From FEN-1099 sp964511015 (GTDB lineage: Bacteria > Lernaellota > Lernaellaia > Lernaellales > Lernaellaceae), in contig CAZEDX010000011.1 in the NCBI GenBank assembly GCA_964511015.1, positions 1-64,000 of the forward strand: 64,000 nucleotides of DNA. Direction: 5' to 3'. The position numbers and the translations under genes are program-made. Positions 27,994-37,075 of the stretch are shown piece by piece (position 1 is the first letter of the stretch; every line of letters begins with the position of its first letter). The notes beneath the pieces are model-generated. The model ran no database searches and was not told the DNA's origin. It saw only the letters and a list, made by a program, of their open reading frames with translations.

Positions 27994-28023
27994 ATTTTAT
28001 CACTTGAATTTGCGTAGGGTCAA
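27994..28023 (-). promoter_or_regulatory. Sigma70-like promoter of the acyltransferase-SDR operon
   Basis: On the minus strand, TTGACC (28023-28018) and TAAAAT (27999-27994), 18-bp spacer, 41 bp before the start codon. It overlaps a divergent promoter. Confidence 0.55.
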
Positions 28024-28032
28024 ATTTACTTT
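28004..28032 (+). promoter_or_regulatory. Sigma70-like promoter of the 28065 operon
   Basis: TTGAAT (28004-28009) and TACTTT (28027-28032), 17-bp spacer, 33 bp before the start codon. Its boxes are interleaved with the minus-strand promoter at 27994-28023. Confidence 0.5.
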
Positions 28033-28064
28033 TACCTTAGCTCGTACTCAGGAAAGTTGGGCTT

Positions 28065-28973
28065 ATGACCAAAGCAGGCTTCCGCTTCAAACCCTTTCGC
28101 CACCGGCCGGAGGAATCAACCAGACACGCGAAGCCGGAAGGTATAGATTTGACGGAAGCGGACATCGACGACCAACTCTCGGGGGACAAAGTCAGCGCTC
28201 TGTTTCTAGGCTCCTTCGAATTGGACGTGGTCAAACGGTCGCTCAATCGATTCGGCATTACCCAACGCCTGGCGGAACTCGGCTACGACAACCTGGACAT
28301 CCATTTTCGACCCCATGGCCCGTTTGAACATTTCCTGACCATCCGCGACGCTTCCCACCCGGAGTTGCCGCAAATCGGCGAGATCGTGCTGAAAGAAAGC
28401 CGTTCCCTGCCGGCGACGCAGTTTGTGCCGGAGATTAAATTGCCGTCACTTTCATTGTTGTCGATCGAATGGATCCTCATGCAGCATATTCGCGGCCACT
28501 TCACGGCCGACCACCGCCGGTTGCCCGGTCAGGATTATCCGGGCCTGGGCGTCGGCAAATTGGTGGTCGCCCAGTTGCAATGGGTTGCCCAAATCATGCA
28601 CAAAGACGGCCTGATGAATGTGCCCGAATACTTCCACAACGCCACCTTCTACGCGAAATGGTTTCATTTTCTCGACCCGCGCATCGAAGGCGCTATGGAA
28701 GCAGTCGTCGGGCAACTGGGCGCCGCCGGCTATGACATCAGTGAGATTTCTTTTGCCGTATATTTCGAATGCCTCATCGACCGGAATACCGGGGCCGCTT
28801 TCGAATGGCGACCGCACGAACAGGTGCTGCCGCTAAGTCCGATATTGCAGGAGTACTTTGCCCACCCCGCCTACCATCGTCAGGTGGCCGAAACCCGTGA
28901 TAGTCTGTCCCTCGCGGTCGACGAACCGCGATTTCGCGAGCACATGTTGAACGCCAATCATATTGAGTGGTGA
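28065..28973 (+). CDS. Conserved-looking protein of unknown function
   Basis: A 302-residue soluble protein I cannot place in a family. Notable segments are ADIDDQLSGDKVSALFLGSF near 30-50, RRLPGQDYPGLGVGKLV near 153-169 (a Gly-rich turn that might bind a cofactor or CoA), and NVPEYFHNATFYAKWFHFLDP near 185-205. The C-terminus is acidic and helical. AGGAAAG precedes the ATG. It heads an operon with a radical SAM protein and a ferredoxin-nitroreductase, with almost no spacing to the next gene, so a redox or cofactor-related job is possible but unproven. Confidence 0.6.
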   Translation: MTKAGFRFKPFRHRPEESTRHAKPEGIDLTEADIDDQLSGDKVSALFLGSFELDVVKRSLNRFGITQRLAELGYDNLDIHFRPHGPFEHFLTIRDASHPELPQIGEIVLKESRSLPATQFVPEIKLPSLSLLSIEWILMQHIRGHFTADHRRLPGQDYPGLGVGKLVVAQLQWVAQIMHKDGLMNVPEYFHNATFYAKWFHFLDPRIEGAMEAVVGQLGAAGYDISEISFAVYFECLIDRNTGAAFEWRPHEQVLPLSPILQEYFAHPAYHRQVAETRDSLSLAVDEPRFREHMLNANHIEW

Positions 28974-28975
28974 TG

Positions 28976-29845
28976 ATGGAATACGAAGGTATGGTGATCC
29001 GCCCGCCCAGCGAAGCCCGTTCGCTGATTCTGCAAGCCACCTTTGGCTGCAGTCACAACAAATGCACGTTCTGCCCGACATACAAGGGCCGCCGTTTTCA
29101 GATCAAGGACGAATCCCGGCTGTTTGCCGAGATCGACGAAATGGCGGCGCTGCGCCCCTGGCGTCGCGTCTTTCTTGCCGACGGCGACGCGCTGATCATT
29201 CCGCAGGAACGTCTGCTGCGCATCCTCGACAAGCTGCGCACTTCCATCCGTGGCCTGGAGCGTGTCGGCATTTACGGCAACGCCAAGGCGATACTCAAGA
29301 AATCGGCGGACGAGCTGACTGAACTGCGTCGACGCGGTCTGGGCATCATCTATTTCGGCCTCGAATCCGGCGATGATGCGACACTGCAATTCATTTGCAA
29401 GGGCAAGTCCGCTGAAGAAATGATCGCCGCCGGCCGCCGCGTGAAAGAAGCGGGCATTGAATTGTCGATCACCGTGCTGCTCGGTATCGCCGGCGACCGT
29501 GCTCGCGAACACGCCGTCGAAACCGGTCGTGTGCTGACCGCAATCGACCCCGATTACGTCGGCGCCCTTACGGTGATGGTCGTGCCCGGCACCCCCCTGT
29601 GGGATCTGCAACAGCAGGGCCGATGGCGACTGCCCGACGAATTCGCCATGCTCGCGGAATTGGCCGTCATTCTCGAGCACACGCAAATGAGCCGCGGGCT
29701 GTTCATGTCCAACCACGCCAGCAACTACGTGCCGCTGCGCGTGCAGATGCCGTTCCAACGCGAGGCCGCCATCCGCATGCTGCGCCAGATCATCGACGAC
29801 CGTGACCACAAAGCTCTCAAACCCGAATGGATGAGAGCCCTGTAG
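28976..29845 (+). CDS. Radical SAM protein with CX4CX2C cluster motif
   Basis: A 289-residue radical SAM enzyme. The cluster-binding motif is GCSHNKCTFC near residues 23-32, which gives CX4CX2C rather than the standard CX3CX2C; this spacing belongs to one conserved uncharacterised subgroup. RVFLADGDALIIP near 64, GIYFGLESGDDA near 122 and SNHASNYVPLRVQMP near 246 also fit that subgroup. The start is ambiguous between ATG 28973 and 28976; 28976 has better spacing from GAG. It lies between an unknown gene and a ferredoxin-nitroreductase on one transcript. The substrate is unknown. Confidence 0.85.
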   Translation: MEYEGMVIRPPSEARSLILQATFGCSHNKCTFCPTYKGRRFQIKDESRLFAEIDEMAALRPWRRVFLADGDALIIPQERLLRILDKLRTSIRGLERVGIYGNAKAILKKSADELTELRRRGLGIIYFGLESGDDATLQFICKGKSAEEMIAAGRRVKEAGIELSITVLLGIAGDRAREHAVETGRVLTAIDPDYVGALTVMVVPGTPLWDLQQQGRWRLPDEFAMLAELAVILEHTQMSRGLFMSNHASNYVPLRVQMPFQREAAIRMLRQIIDDRDHKALKPEWMRAL

Positions 29846-29864
29846 CGACTTCAGGAGCTTGGCG

Positions 29865-30683
29865 ATGGAACCAATCCGGATCACCAGCGAACAGTGCACC
29901 CGCTGCAAAACCTGCATCGGGGAATGCCCGATGGGTTTGTTCTCACTGCCCGCGGACCAACCGGCAACGGTTTTCGCCGTGGACCGCCAAGGGTTCTGCC
30001 TGCGTTGCGGCCATTGCGAGGCGGTCTGCCCCGCCGGGGCGATCGAAGTGGTCGACGACCGATTCGCGCCGTCCCCCTACCCGCTGCAGGCCTGGCCCTC
30101 GGCAGAAGCTCTCTCGGCCCTGATGCGTGAGCGGCGATCCATTCGCAAATACAAGACCGACGAAGTGCCTCGCGCGGACATCGCGGCGATCCTGGATGTG
30201 GTGCGTTTCGCGCCGACCGCGTCGAACGGCCAGATCGTGCAGTGGATCGTCTACAGCCAGCAGGAACTACGGCGCGTCTCGGATCTCTGCCGCGAAATCA
30301 TGACCCGTTCGGCGGAACAGAAGGATGCCCTCAGCCAAGTGATGCCGCTGGCCATGTTCCTGCGCGCCTGGCAGGTGGGCTACGACCCGTTGTTTCACCG
30401 CGCGCCGCACCTGATCGTTGCGCATGCGCCGCGGGCGAGCGCTACCGCGGTGATCGATTCCACGATTGCCCTCGCGCACTTCGATCTGGCTTTACCGACA
30501 TACGGACTGGGCGGTTGTTGGGCCGGGCTGTTCTACTTGCTCGTCGGTTACAGCCTGGAACTGCGAAAAGAATTGGCCCTGCCCGCGGATAACATCATGA
30601 CCGGGGCTATGCTGTTCGGCTATCCGGACCAACGTTATATACGCATTCCGAAACGAAAGGCGCTCGCGGTCGATTGGCGCTAA
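29865..30683 (+). CDS. Ferredoxin-nitroreductase fusion protein
   Basis: A 272-residue fusion. Residues 10-65 hold two 4Fe-4S motifs, CTRCKTCIGECP and CLRCGHCEAVCP. The remainder is a nitroreductase domain with RRSIRKYKTDEVP near 90 (FMN phosphate-binding Arg-Ser) and RFAPTASNGQIVQW near 115. GLGGCWAGLFYLL near 215 completes the flavin site. Electrons probably pass from the clusters to FMN. AGGAG lies 7 bp before ATG 29865. As the last gene of the radical SAM operon it could supply reducing power to it. Confidence 0.88.
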   Translation: MEPIRITSEQCTRCKTCIGECPMGLFSLPADQPATVFAVDRQGFCLRCGHCEAVCPAGAIEVVDDRFAPSPYPLQAWPSAEALSALMRERRSIRKYKTDEVPRADIAAILDVVRFAPTASNGQIVQWIVYSQQELRRVSDLCREIMTRSAEQKDALSQVMPLAMFLRAWQVGYDPLFHRAPHLIVAHAPRASATAVIDSTIALAHFDLALPTYGLGGCWAGLFYLLVGYSLELRKELALPADNIMTGAMLFGYPDQRYIRIPKRKALAVDWR

Positions 30684-30690
30684 GGGTGCC

Positions 30691-32847
30691 TTAGCACCCA
30701 CACCCCCCGTCATCGTCGTCATCATCGCCGCCGGTAACGGTGTCATCATCGGCGTCATCGTCAACGGCATCGTCATCGGCCGCATCGTCGTCGACCGTGT
30801 CGTCGTCCGGCCAGCCGGGTTTGCTGTAGTCGACTTCAGCGCAGGTGCCCGGTTCGGTCGGCTGAGCCGGCTCGGTATCCGATGGGTCGTCTTCGCTGAT
30901 GACCAGCCGCTGGTCGGCGGCAATCCGGTAGCGAACCACCTCGTTGCCGTTCGGGAACCGGACCATGACCCGCCACACCTCGGTACATTGGTTGAGGCCG
31001 AAGTGACGAATGAACGGGTCACCGTTGGTCGTACCCTTGCCCGAAGCAACCTCGCGCGCTTGCGTGCCGCCGTCCCACACTACCTGCACTTCCATTCGCG
31101 CACCGACACAAAAAGGATCACCGGTGCTGCATTCGAGTTGGACCTGCAGCCAGTGCCCGTCCTGCCCGTTGTTGCGGAACAGCCCGCGATTCGAAATCAC
31201 ATCCAGGTCGCCGTCGTTGTCGTAGTCGACGAACGTTGCACCCCAGCCGTTTTCGATGTTCAGTCCAGAATAGTAGCCGACCTCGGCCATCGTGCCATCA
31301 CCGTTGTTGCGGTAGAGCTGCTGCCAGAAGCCTTCGTAAACATTGGTCACCAACACGTCGAGCCAGCCGTCGTTGTTCCAGTCGCCCAACGCCGGTTCGG
31401 AATTCGTTTCGATGTAGATGATCTGCTCTTCAGCCGTCGCGTCAGTGAAGTCATAGTCCCCGGCGCCGTTGTTGAGATACAGGTAGCTCATGTTCGAGAA
31501 GCCGATGTACTGCGGGTGCGCCAGGTTCGCCACGAACAGGTCGAGATCTCCGTCGTTGTTGAAGTCGCCCCAATCCGAACCGATCGTGTGGCCGTAAGAG
31601 CCGCTTCGCTGCTCACCCTGCACCCCACGTGCTTCGGCGACTTCGGTGAACGTTCCGTCGCCGTTGTTCAGGTACAGGAAGTTCGGATCCAACCGGTAGT
31701 TGCTGACGTAGATGTCCGGCCAACCGTCGTCGTTGAAGTCGCCCCAGTTGACGCCTCGTCCGCAACGGTAGTCGCCCTGGGCGGTAACCGGATCAAGGTT
31801 CAACTCCGGCGCCACGTCGGTGAACGTATTGTCGCCGTTGTTGTGGTACAGCCGGTCGCGTGTGCCGATAGCCAGTTCCTCGCCCGGCATTTCGTAGTTG
31901 GCCAGGTACAGATCTAGATAGCCGTCCTGGTCGTAGTCGCCCCAGGCCGCGCCTTCCGTCGGGTTCAGATCGCGATCTCCTTCCACCAACGCCGTGGTCG
32001 TAATGTCGGTGAACGTGCCGTCTCCGTTGTTGTGCAACAACCGGTCGTACTGCTCCAGGCTGTTGGCCATGGCGAAGTAGTCGAGCCAACCGTCGTTGTC
32101 GAAGTCGGCCCACACGCCGCCGTTGCTGGGCAGCGCGCTGATCCCCGCCGCAGTCGACACATCGGTGAATGTGCCGTTTCCATTGTTGCGATACAACAAT
32201 CGGCCGTCCATCAAAAGATCCTGCTGGCCGTCGTTGTCATAGTCGCCCCAGGCCATGCGGCTACCCAACACTGCCAGGCCCGCCTCGGCCGTGACGTCGG
32301 TAAACGGAAAGGAGGTCGGCTCGTCGAAGTAGTCGACCTTGACCAGCACCATGTAATCCTGTTCCGTTTCTTGCCATGTGCCGCTGCGCATCATCTTGGC
32401 CCGCAGGGCCGCGTCGAAGGTCGCATCCCGACAAAGAAACGCGCCGTCGTCGGTTTGTTTGACGAAACCAATGTGAAAATCGAGCCCGGCATCGACGATC
32501 ACGCCGGCGTCTGACAGGTCGACCGAATAGCTCTGCTGTCCGTCGCCGGTTTCGAGGGTCACTGGCGTCATCAGGTCGCGCGTGGTGTCGGGGAAGCCGT
32601 TCTGATCGGGCCACAGATGAATCTCCGTCGTGCCCGCGTTGTTCAGGTCGACATACAGGCCCAACACTTCCACCGCCGACGGAGGAGAAATGCGCATCGA
32701 GTAGATGTCGCCGGCCTGGCCGTAGTGGTCGCAGCTACTGGTGTATCCGTCGGTGTAGTCGATCCAATCCACGCGCGCAGTGGCGGGCGCGACGAACCCG
32801 ACCAGCAACACCGCCGTCAGCAAACAAACAAACGACCGGAGTGTCAT
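30691..32847 (-). CDS. Secreted FG-GAP/ASPIC-UnbV repeat protein with Asp-rich CGC tail
   Basis: A 718-residue exported protein. The signal peptide ends near residue 24. From about 195 to 560 there are seven calcium-binding FG-GAP/VCBS repeats (DYDNDGQQDLL, DFDNDGWLDYF, DYDQDGYLDLY and others). An ASPIC/UnbV domain follows (about 565-650, with REVASGKGTT and HFGLN). The C-terminus is Asp-rich and ends DDDDDDGGCGC. A beta-propeller adhesin or carbohydrate-binding surface protein is likely. ATG 32847 has GGGGAGG upstream; the much longer in-frame reading is not real. No membrane segment follows the Asp run. Confidence 0.82.
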   Translation of the reverse strand: MTLRSFVCLLTAVLLVGFVAPATARVDWIDYTDGYTSSCDHYGQAGDIYSMRISPPSAVEVLGLYVDLNNAGTTEIHLWPDQNGFPDTTRDLMTPVTLETGDGQQSYSVDLSDAGVIVDAGLDFHIGFVKQTDDGAFLCRDATFDAALRAKMMRSGTWQETEQDYMVLVKVDYFDEPTSFPFTDVTAEAGLAVLGSRMAWGDYDNDGQQDLLMDGRLLYRNNGNGTFTDVSTAAGISALPSNGGVWADFDNDGWLDYFAMANSLEQYDRLLHNNGDGTFTDITTTALVEGDRDLNPTEGAAWGDYDQDGYLDLYLANYEMPGEELAIGTRDRLYHNNGDNTFTDVAPELNLDPVTAQGDYRCGRGVNWGDFNDDGWPDIYVSNYRLDPNFLYLNNGDGTFTEVAEARGVQGEQRSGSYGHTIGSDWGDFNNDGDLDLFVANLAHPQYIGFSNMSYLYLNNGAGDYDFTDATAEEQIIYIETNSEPALGDWNNDGWLDVLVTNVYEGFWQQLYRNNGDGTMAEVGYYSGLNIENGWGATFVDYDNDGDLDVISNRGLFRNNGQDGHWLQVQLECSTGDPFCVGARMEVQVVWDGGTQAREVASGKGTTNGDPFIRHFGLNQCTEVWRVMVRFPNGNEVVRYRIAADQRLVISEDDPSDTEPAQPTEPGTCAEVDYSKPGWPDDDTVDDDAADDDAVDDDADDDTVTGGDDDDDDGGCGC

Positions 32848-32877
32848 CACGAAGCCTCCCCTTGCTCGGACCAATTG

Positions 32878-32907
32878 ATCGTATGAGCCGGCACGTGCCC
32901 CTGTCAA
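32878..32907 (-). promoter_or_regulatory. Sigma70-like promoter of the FG-GAP protein gene
   Basis: On the minus strand, TTGACA (32907-32902) and TACGAT (32883-32878), 18-bp spacer, 30 bp before the start codon. Confidence 0.55.
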
Positions 32908-32988
32908 ACAACAGACCGGTCGCGCCCTTTTCTCGCCGCTTGATTTGTGGTGTTCTTGACCGGTCACCCAGACCGCCGGAGGCGAGGC

Positions 32989-34467
32989 ATGTTCAAGTCC
33001 GCCGAAATCGGCCGCAAGGTCGACAAGCGCGACTACGAGTCGCAGGTTCCCGCGCTGCGTGAAGAACTCCTCACCCTGCAACAGGAGTTGCGACGGACAT
33101 CCAGTTATGTCGTGCTGGTGCTGTCGGGCGACGACCGCATCGGAATCTCCGACACCTTGTCCATCCTGCACCAATGGATGGATCCGCGCTATCTCGAAAC
33201 GGTCGTCCTCGATGCCCCCAGCGGCGGAGAGGACGAAAACCCCGACTTCTGGCGCTTCTGGCGCGGGCTGCCGCCCCGCGGCCGCATCGGCATCATTTTC
33301 GGCTCGTGGTACCGCAAGGTCATTCGGCGCGCGGTCAAGAACCCGGGCAAAACCGCGGCGCTGGCGGCGGCCTTGTCCCGCATCAATTTCTTCGAAAAGG
33401 AACTGGTCGACGATGGCGCGCTGGTGCTGAAATTCTGGCTGCACCTGAAAAAGAGCGAGATGGCCAAGCGCATGCGCCAGATGGAAAAGGCCCCCGCGGC
33501 GCACCGGCAAACCTTGAAAGACGAAAAGAAGATCCTGCGCTTGTATGACGAGGGTCAGTCAGTGATTCAACGCGTCCTCTCCGTCACCAGCACTGGCTGG
33601 GCCCCTTGGCGCATCGTCGAAGGTTATGACCCGCGTTACCGCAATCTCGTGGTCGGAGAAACGTTGCGCGAGGAACTGGCCAAACGCGTGCACTCACCGG
33701 TGCCGCTGGCGACCGAGGCGCCACTCTTACCGGCCACCAAGCGTCGCATCGAGGGCCCGACAATTCTCAGCACGCTCGATCTCAAGCAACACTTGGCGCG
33801 ACCGAAATACGAAAAGCTGAAGGAGAAGTACCAGGGCCGTATTGCTGACCTGACCTACAAGGCCGCCCAGAAAAAGATCTCATCGATTTTGGTGTTCGAA
33901 GGTTGGGACGCTGCCGGCAAGGGCGGCATCATCTTGCGCCTCACCAACGCCATGGACGCGCGCACATACCGCGTCATCCCGATCGGCGCGCCGACCGACG
34001 AGGAAAAAGCTCACCACTACCTGTGGCGATTTTGGCGGCACCTGCCCCGCGCGGGTCGCGTCACCGTCTTCGACCGCAGCTGGTACGGTCGGGTGTTGGT
34101 CGAAAGAATCGAGGGACTGGCCAACGAAAGTGAATGGCGGCGGGCCTACCACGAGATCAATGACTTCGAGGATCAGCTCTGCCGTCACGGAATCCTACTG
34201 CTCAAGTTCTGGCTGCAGATCGACAAAGCCGAGCAGCTCCGGCGGTTCCGCGAGCGCGAGCGAACCCCGTACAAACAGTTCAAGATCACCCCGGAAGACT
34301 GGCGCAACCGGTCCCACTGGCACGAGTATGAGACGGCGGTCAACGAAATGGTCCAACGGACCAGCACCGACCAGGCACCCTGGACGCTGGTGGAAGCCAA
34401 CGACAAGTACTTCGCTCGCATCAAGGTGCTCAAAACTTTTTGCGACGCCCTGGAAAAACGGTTGTGA
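32989..34467 (+). CDS. pap: Polyphosphate:AMP phosphotransferase (two-domain PPK2 family)
   Basis: A 492-residue PPK2-family protein with two tandem domains. The C-terminal domain has an intact Walker A, GWDAAGKGGIIL near residues 305-316, a lid region with WRFWRHLPRAGRVTVFDRSW near 350-370 and QTLVE-like QAPWTLVEAND near 463. In the N-terminal domain the P-loop is degraded (LSGDDRIGISDTL near 44-56). This arrangement matches class II PPK2/PAP enzymes that phosphorylate AMP to ADP with polyphosphate. GGAGGCGAGG precedes ATG 32989. It is divergent from the FG-GAP gene. Confidence 0.92.
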   Translation: MFKSAEIGRKVDKRDYESQVPALREELLTLQQELRRTSSYVVLVLSGDDRIGISDTLSILHQWMDPRYLETVVLDAPSGGEDENPDFWRFWRGLPPRGRIGIIFGSWYRKVIRRAVKNPGKTAALAAALSRINFFEKELVDDGALVLKFWLHLKKSEMAKRMRQMEKAPAAHRQTLKDEKKILRLYDEGQSVIQRVLSVTSTGWAPWRIVEGYDPRYRNLVVGETLREELAKRVHSPVPLATEAPLLPATKRRIEGPTILSTLDLKQHLARPKYEKLKEKYQGRIADLTYKAAQKKISSILVFEGWDAAGKGGIILRLTNAMDARTYRVIPIGAPTDEEKAHHYLWRFWRHLPRAGRVTVFDRSWYGRVLVERIEGLANESEWRRAYHEINDFEDQLCRHGILLLKFWLQIDKAEQLRRFRERERTPYKQFKITPEDWRNRSHWHEYETAVNEMVQRTSTDQAPWTLVEANDKYFARIKVLKTFCDALEKRL

Positions 34468-34558
34468 GCCGTGGCCGTTGTGTAGTAAGGTAGCGCGTCT
34501 CCGGCCGGAACGGCACACCGGGCGGAACGGTTTCCAGATACCTGTTTTGAGCATACAC

Positions 34559-35578
34559 ATGAAACACGCCTTGTGGTTCGGGCTTTTGGTGAGCTGTATC
34601 GCGTCTGTGTTGGCCGCAAACACCGCCCTGGCCCAGACAGAACCGGCGGCCGTCTCGCCGACCCCGGTATCCGCGGCGGCCCCATCAGCGTCGGCCGAAC
34701 CCACCGCTGCCAACGCACCCGCCCCCGCGGCGACCCCCAAAGGCGAAAAAATGGCCGGACCTCAGCCCTGGTTTGATGCCAACCGCCTGCCGTCGTTGTT
34801 GGTGCTGGCGGCGTTGACCGGGTTGATCCTCTACTTCATCCGCCGCGCCCGAACCAACCCGGCGTCGATCTTCATCCGCCGCATCGCCGGACTCGAAGCG
34901 GTGGATGACGCCGTCGGCCGCGCCACCGAGATGGGCAAACCGGTACTCTACATCCCCGGCATCGGTGACATGAGCATGGTGGCCACCCTCGCCTCGCTTT
35001 CCATTCTGCGCCGCGTCTCGACCAAAGTGGCCGAGTACCAGACGCGCTTGATGGTTCCTTGCTCCGACCCGATCGTTCATCCCACCGCGCAAGAGACGGT
35101 CAAGATGGCGTACCTCGAGGCCGGCCGTGGCGACCTGTATTCTGCCGACGACGTCAGCTATCTGACCTACGACCAGTTTGGCTATGCGGCGGGCGTGGAC
35201 GGGATCATCATGCGCGACCGACCGGGCGCGGTGTTTCTGCAAGGCTGGTTCGGCGCCGAATCGCTGGTGATGGCCGAAACCGGCAACGCGACCGGCGCGA
35301 TCCAGATCGCCGGCACCGATCAGACCAGCCAGTTGCCGTTCTTCGTTGCCGCCTGCGACTACACCTTGATCGGCGAGGAACTTTATGCCGCGGCCAGCTA
35401 CTTGAGCCGCGAGCCGGTCCAACTAGGCACCCTGAAATCTCAAGACATCCTGAAAATCATCTTCGCCGCGTCGATCGTCATTGGCGCCGCGTTGGCGACT
35501 ATGGCCGCGATCTTCCCGAAAAGCTCCTGGGAAACCCTCAGCACGTTCTTTCAGTCGCTGATGGCCGGGGCCGGGTGA
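34559..35578 (+). CDS. Membrane protein, DUF6754-like (operon gene 1)
   Basis: A 339-residue protein. A signal peptide (1-25) and an Ala/Pro-rich stretch (30-60) precede a membrane segment at 78-94; a further membrane segment lies near 302-322. The core between them (FIRRIAGLEAVDDAVGRATEM, YIPGIGDMSMVATL, GNATGAIQIAGT, ACDYTLIGEELYAAASYLS) resembles a family I recall as DUF6754. No catalytic motif is recognised. The Shine-Dalgarno is weak. It heads a four-gene operon of membrane proteins (34559-37692). Function unknown; a membrane complex with the three partners is inferred. Confidence 0.72.
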   Translation: MKHALWFGLLVSCIASVLAANTALAQTEPAAVSPTPVSAAAPSASAEPTAANAPAPAATPKGEKMAGPQPWFDANRLPSLLVLAALTGLILYFIRRARTNPASIFIRRIAGLEAVDDAVGRATEMGKPVLYIPGIGDMSMVATLASLSILRRVSTKVAEYQTRLMVPCSDPIVHPTAQETVKMAYLEAGRGDLYSADDVSYLTYDQFGYAAGVDGIIMRDRPGAVFLQGWFGAESLVMAETGNATGAIQIAGTDQTSQLPFFVAACDYTLIGEELYAAASYLSREPVQLGTLKSQDILKIIFAASIVIGAALATMAAIFPKSSWETLSTFFQSLMAGAG

Positions 35579-35591
35579 GCGAGGGACACGC

Positions 35592-36224
35592 ATGAAACAG
35601 CGCATTCCCATCACGATCTCGTTCATCATGGGCGTGTTCATCATCGCGGCGTTCTACTTTCCGAACAGCCCGTTGGGCGACATTGAACAACGCACCTTGG
35701 TGTGGTTCGCCGTGGTGATCGGCATCTCGATGGTGGTCGGCGTGGAGAGCTTACTGCGGGTCAACCTACAAAAGGTGGCGCAACGGCGCAAGGGTTGGGG
35801 CTACTCGTTGCTACTGTTGCTCAGTTGTATGCTGGCGCTGGTTACCGGCACCATGGGCCAGATCCAATACGGCTCGCCCTTCCACGTCGACAGTCCGTTC
35901 ATGTACGTCTTCTCGTACATGATCGTACCACTGCAAGCGACCATGTTCGCCATTCTGTCGTTCTTCATCGCCTCGGCCGCTTACCGCGCCTTTCGGGCCC
36001 GCAATCTGGCGGCGACGCTGCTGCTCTTGTCGGCGGTGCTGGTGATGCTGGGCCGGGTGCCGATCGGCGAGCGAATCTGGACCGAGTTCCCGAAGATTTC
36101 CGACTGGATCATGAACGTGCCGCAGATCGGCGCCAAGCGCGGCATCATGATCGGCGCCTATCTCGGCGCGGCCGCGACGTCGATTCGCATCATCCTCGGC
36201 ATCGAGCGGAGCTACATCTCATGA
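35592..36224 (+). CDS. Multi-pass membrane protein (operon gene 2)
   Basis: A 210-residue integral membrane protein with about six hydrophobic segments (near 8-25, 37-54, 72-90, 105-125, 133-152, 183-200). The loop QKVAQRRKGWG is basic and probably cytoplasmic. HVDSPFMYVFSYMIVPLQATM near 100 carries the only polar residues inside a predicted segment. GAGGGA lies before the ATG. It starts 13 bp after gene 1 and overlaps gene 3 by 4 bp. No family recognised. Confidence 0.7.
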   Translation: MKQRIPITISFIMGVFIIAAFYFPNSPLGDIEQRTLVWFAVVIGISMVVGVESLLRVNLQKVAQRRKGWGYSLLLLLSCMLALVTGTMGQIQYGSPFHVDSPFMYVFSYMIVPLQATMFAILSFFIASAAYRAFRARNLAATLLLLSAVLVMLGRVPIGERIWTEFPKISDWIMNVPQIGAKRGIMIGAYLGAAATSIRIILGIERSYIS

Positions 36225-37075
36225 CGACAGCGGCGAAACCAAACTTCCTCGAACGGCTAAATCACATCGACCGCCGCATCATCTTTCTGATCGTCTTTGT
36301 GGTCGTCTCGCTGCCGATGGTGCTCAAGCTCACCGCGCCGGTACAGGTGTCACGGGAAGTACAGTTGGCTTACGACTTCATTGAATCGGTGCCGGCCGGC
36401 CGCGCTGTCATGTTCTCGGTGGACTACGACCCGACCTCGGCGCCGGAACTGCAGCCGATGATTCTGGCCATCATGCACCATTGTTTCTCCCGCAACTTGC
36501 GCGTCGTTCTTACCGGGCAGTTGGCCATCGGCATGCCGTTGGGCATTGAGGCGGTGGAAAGCATCGCCGCCCGCTTCGGCAAACAGTACGGCACCGACTA
36601 CGTCGTTCTCGGCTACCGGCCGGGCGCGCAGGCGGTGATGGTGGCCATGGGTCGCCGGATTCGCGACATCTTCGCCACCGACTACCGCGGCACGCCGCTG
36701 GATCAATTGCCGATGATGAAGGACATCGTCAATTATGATCAGATCGCCGGCCTGGTCGATCTGGCTCACGGCGCCACGCCGGAACTCTGGATACAATTCG
36801 CGCAAGCGCGTTACGGCCTGAAGCTGATTGTCTGCACCACCGCAGTCGGCGCACCCGACTATTACAACTACCTGCAGGCCAAGCAGATCATCGGTTTGAT
36901 CGGCGGCATGCGCGGCGCGGCGGAATACGAAACCCTGGTCAAACAACCGGGCCTGGGCCTGCTCGCGATGCCGGCACAGTCATGGGTGCACCTGACTATC
37001 ATCGGCCTGATTCTGCTCGGCAACATCACTTTCTTCTTGACCCGCCGGGCGAAGAACGCGGGGGGGCAGCCATGA
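36221..37075 (+). CDS. Two-TM protein with large exported domain (operon gene 3)
   Basis: A 284-residue protein with one N-terminal membrane segment (about 20-38) and one C-terminal segment (about 255-273), enclosing a ~210-residue domain that is probably outside the membrane. The domain looks like an alpha/beta fold (AVMFSVDYDPTSAPELQPM near 64, LRVVLTGQLAIG near 95, YGTDYVVLGYRPGAQAVM near 123). No known motif. It overlaps gene 2 and gene 4 by ATGA, so the four genes are translationally coupled and probably made in fixed ratio. Confidence 0.7.
   Translation: MTTAAKPNFLERLNHIDRRIIFLIVFVVVSLPMVLKLTAPVQVSREVQLAYDFIESVPAGRAVMFSVDYDPTSAPELQPMILAIMHHCFSRNLRVVLTGQLAIGMPLGIEAVESIAARFGKQYGTDYVVLGYRPGAQAVMVAMGRRIRDIFATDYRGTPLDQLPMMKDIVNYDQIAGLVDLAHGATPELWIQFAQARYGLKLIVCTTAVGAPDYYNYLQAKQIIGLIGGMRGAAEYETLVKQPGLGLLAMPAQSWVHLTIIGLILLGNITFFLTRRAKNAGGQP

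Noticed and set aside
32848..33510. N-terminal extension of the FG-GAP protein gene
   Set aside because: The upstream in-frame sequence runs through its promoter and the oppositely oriented polyphosphate phosphotransferase gene; the signal peptide and Shine-Dalgarno start at 32847.
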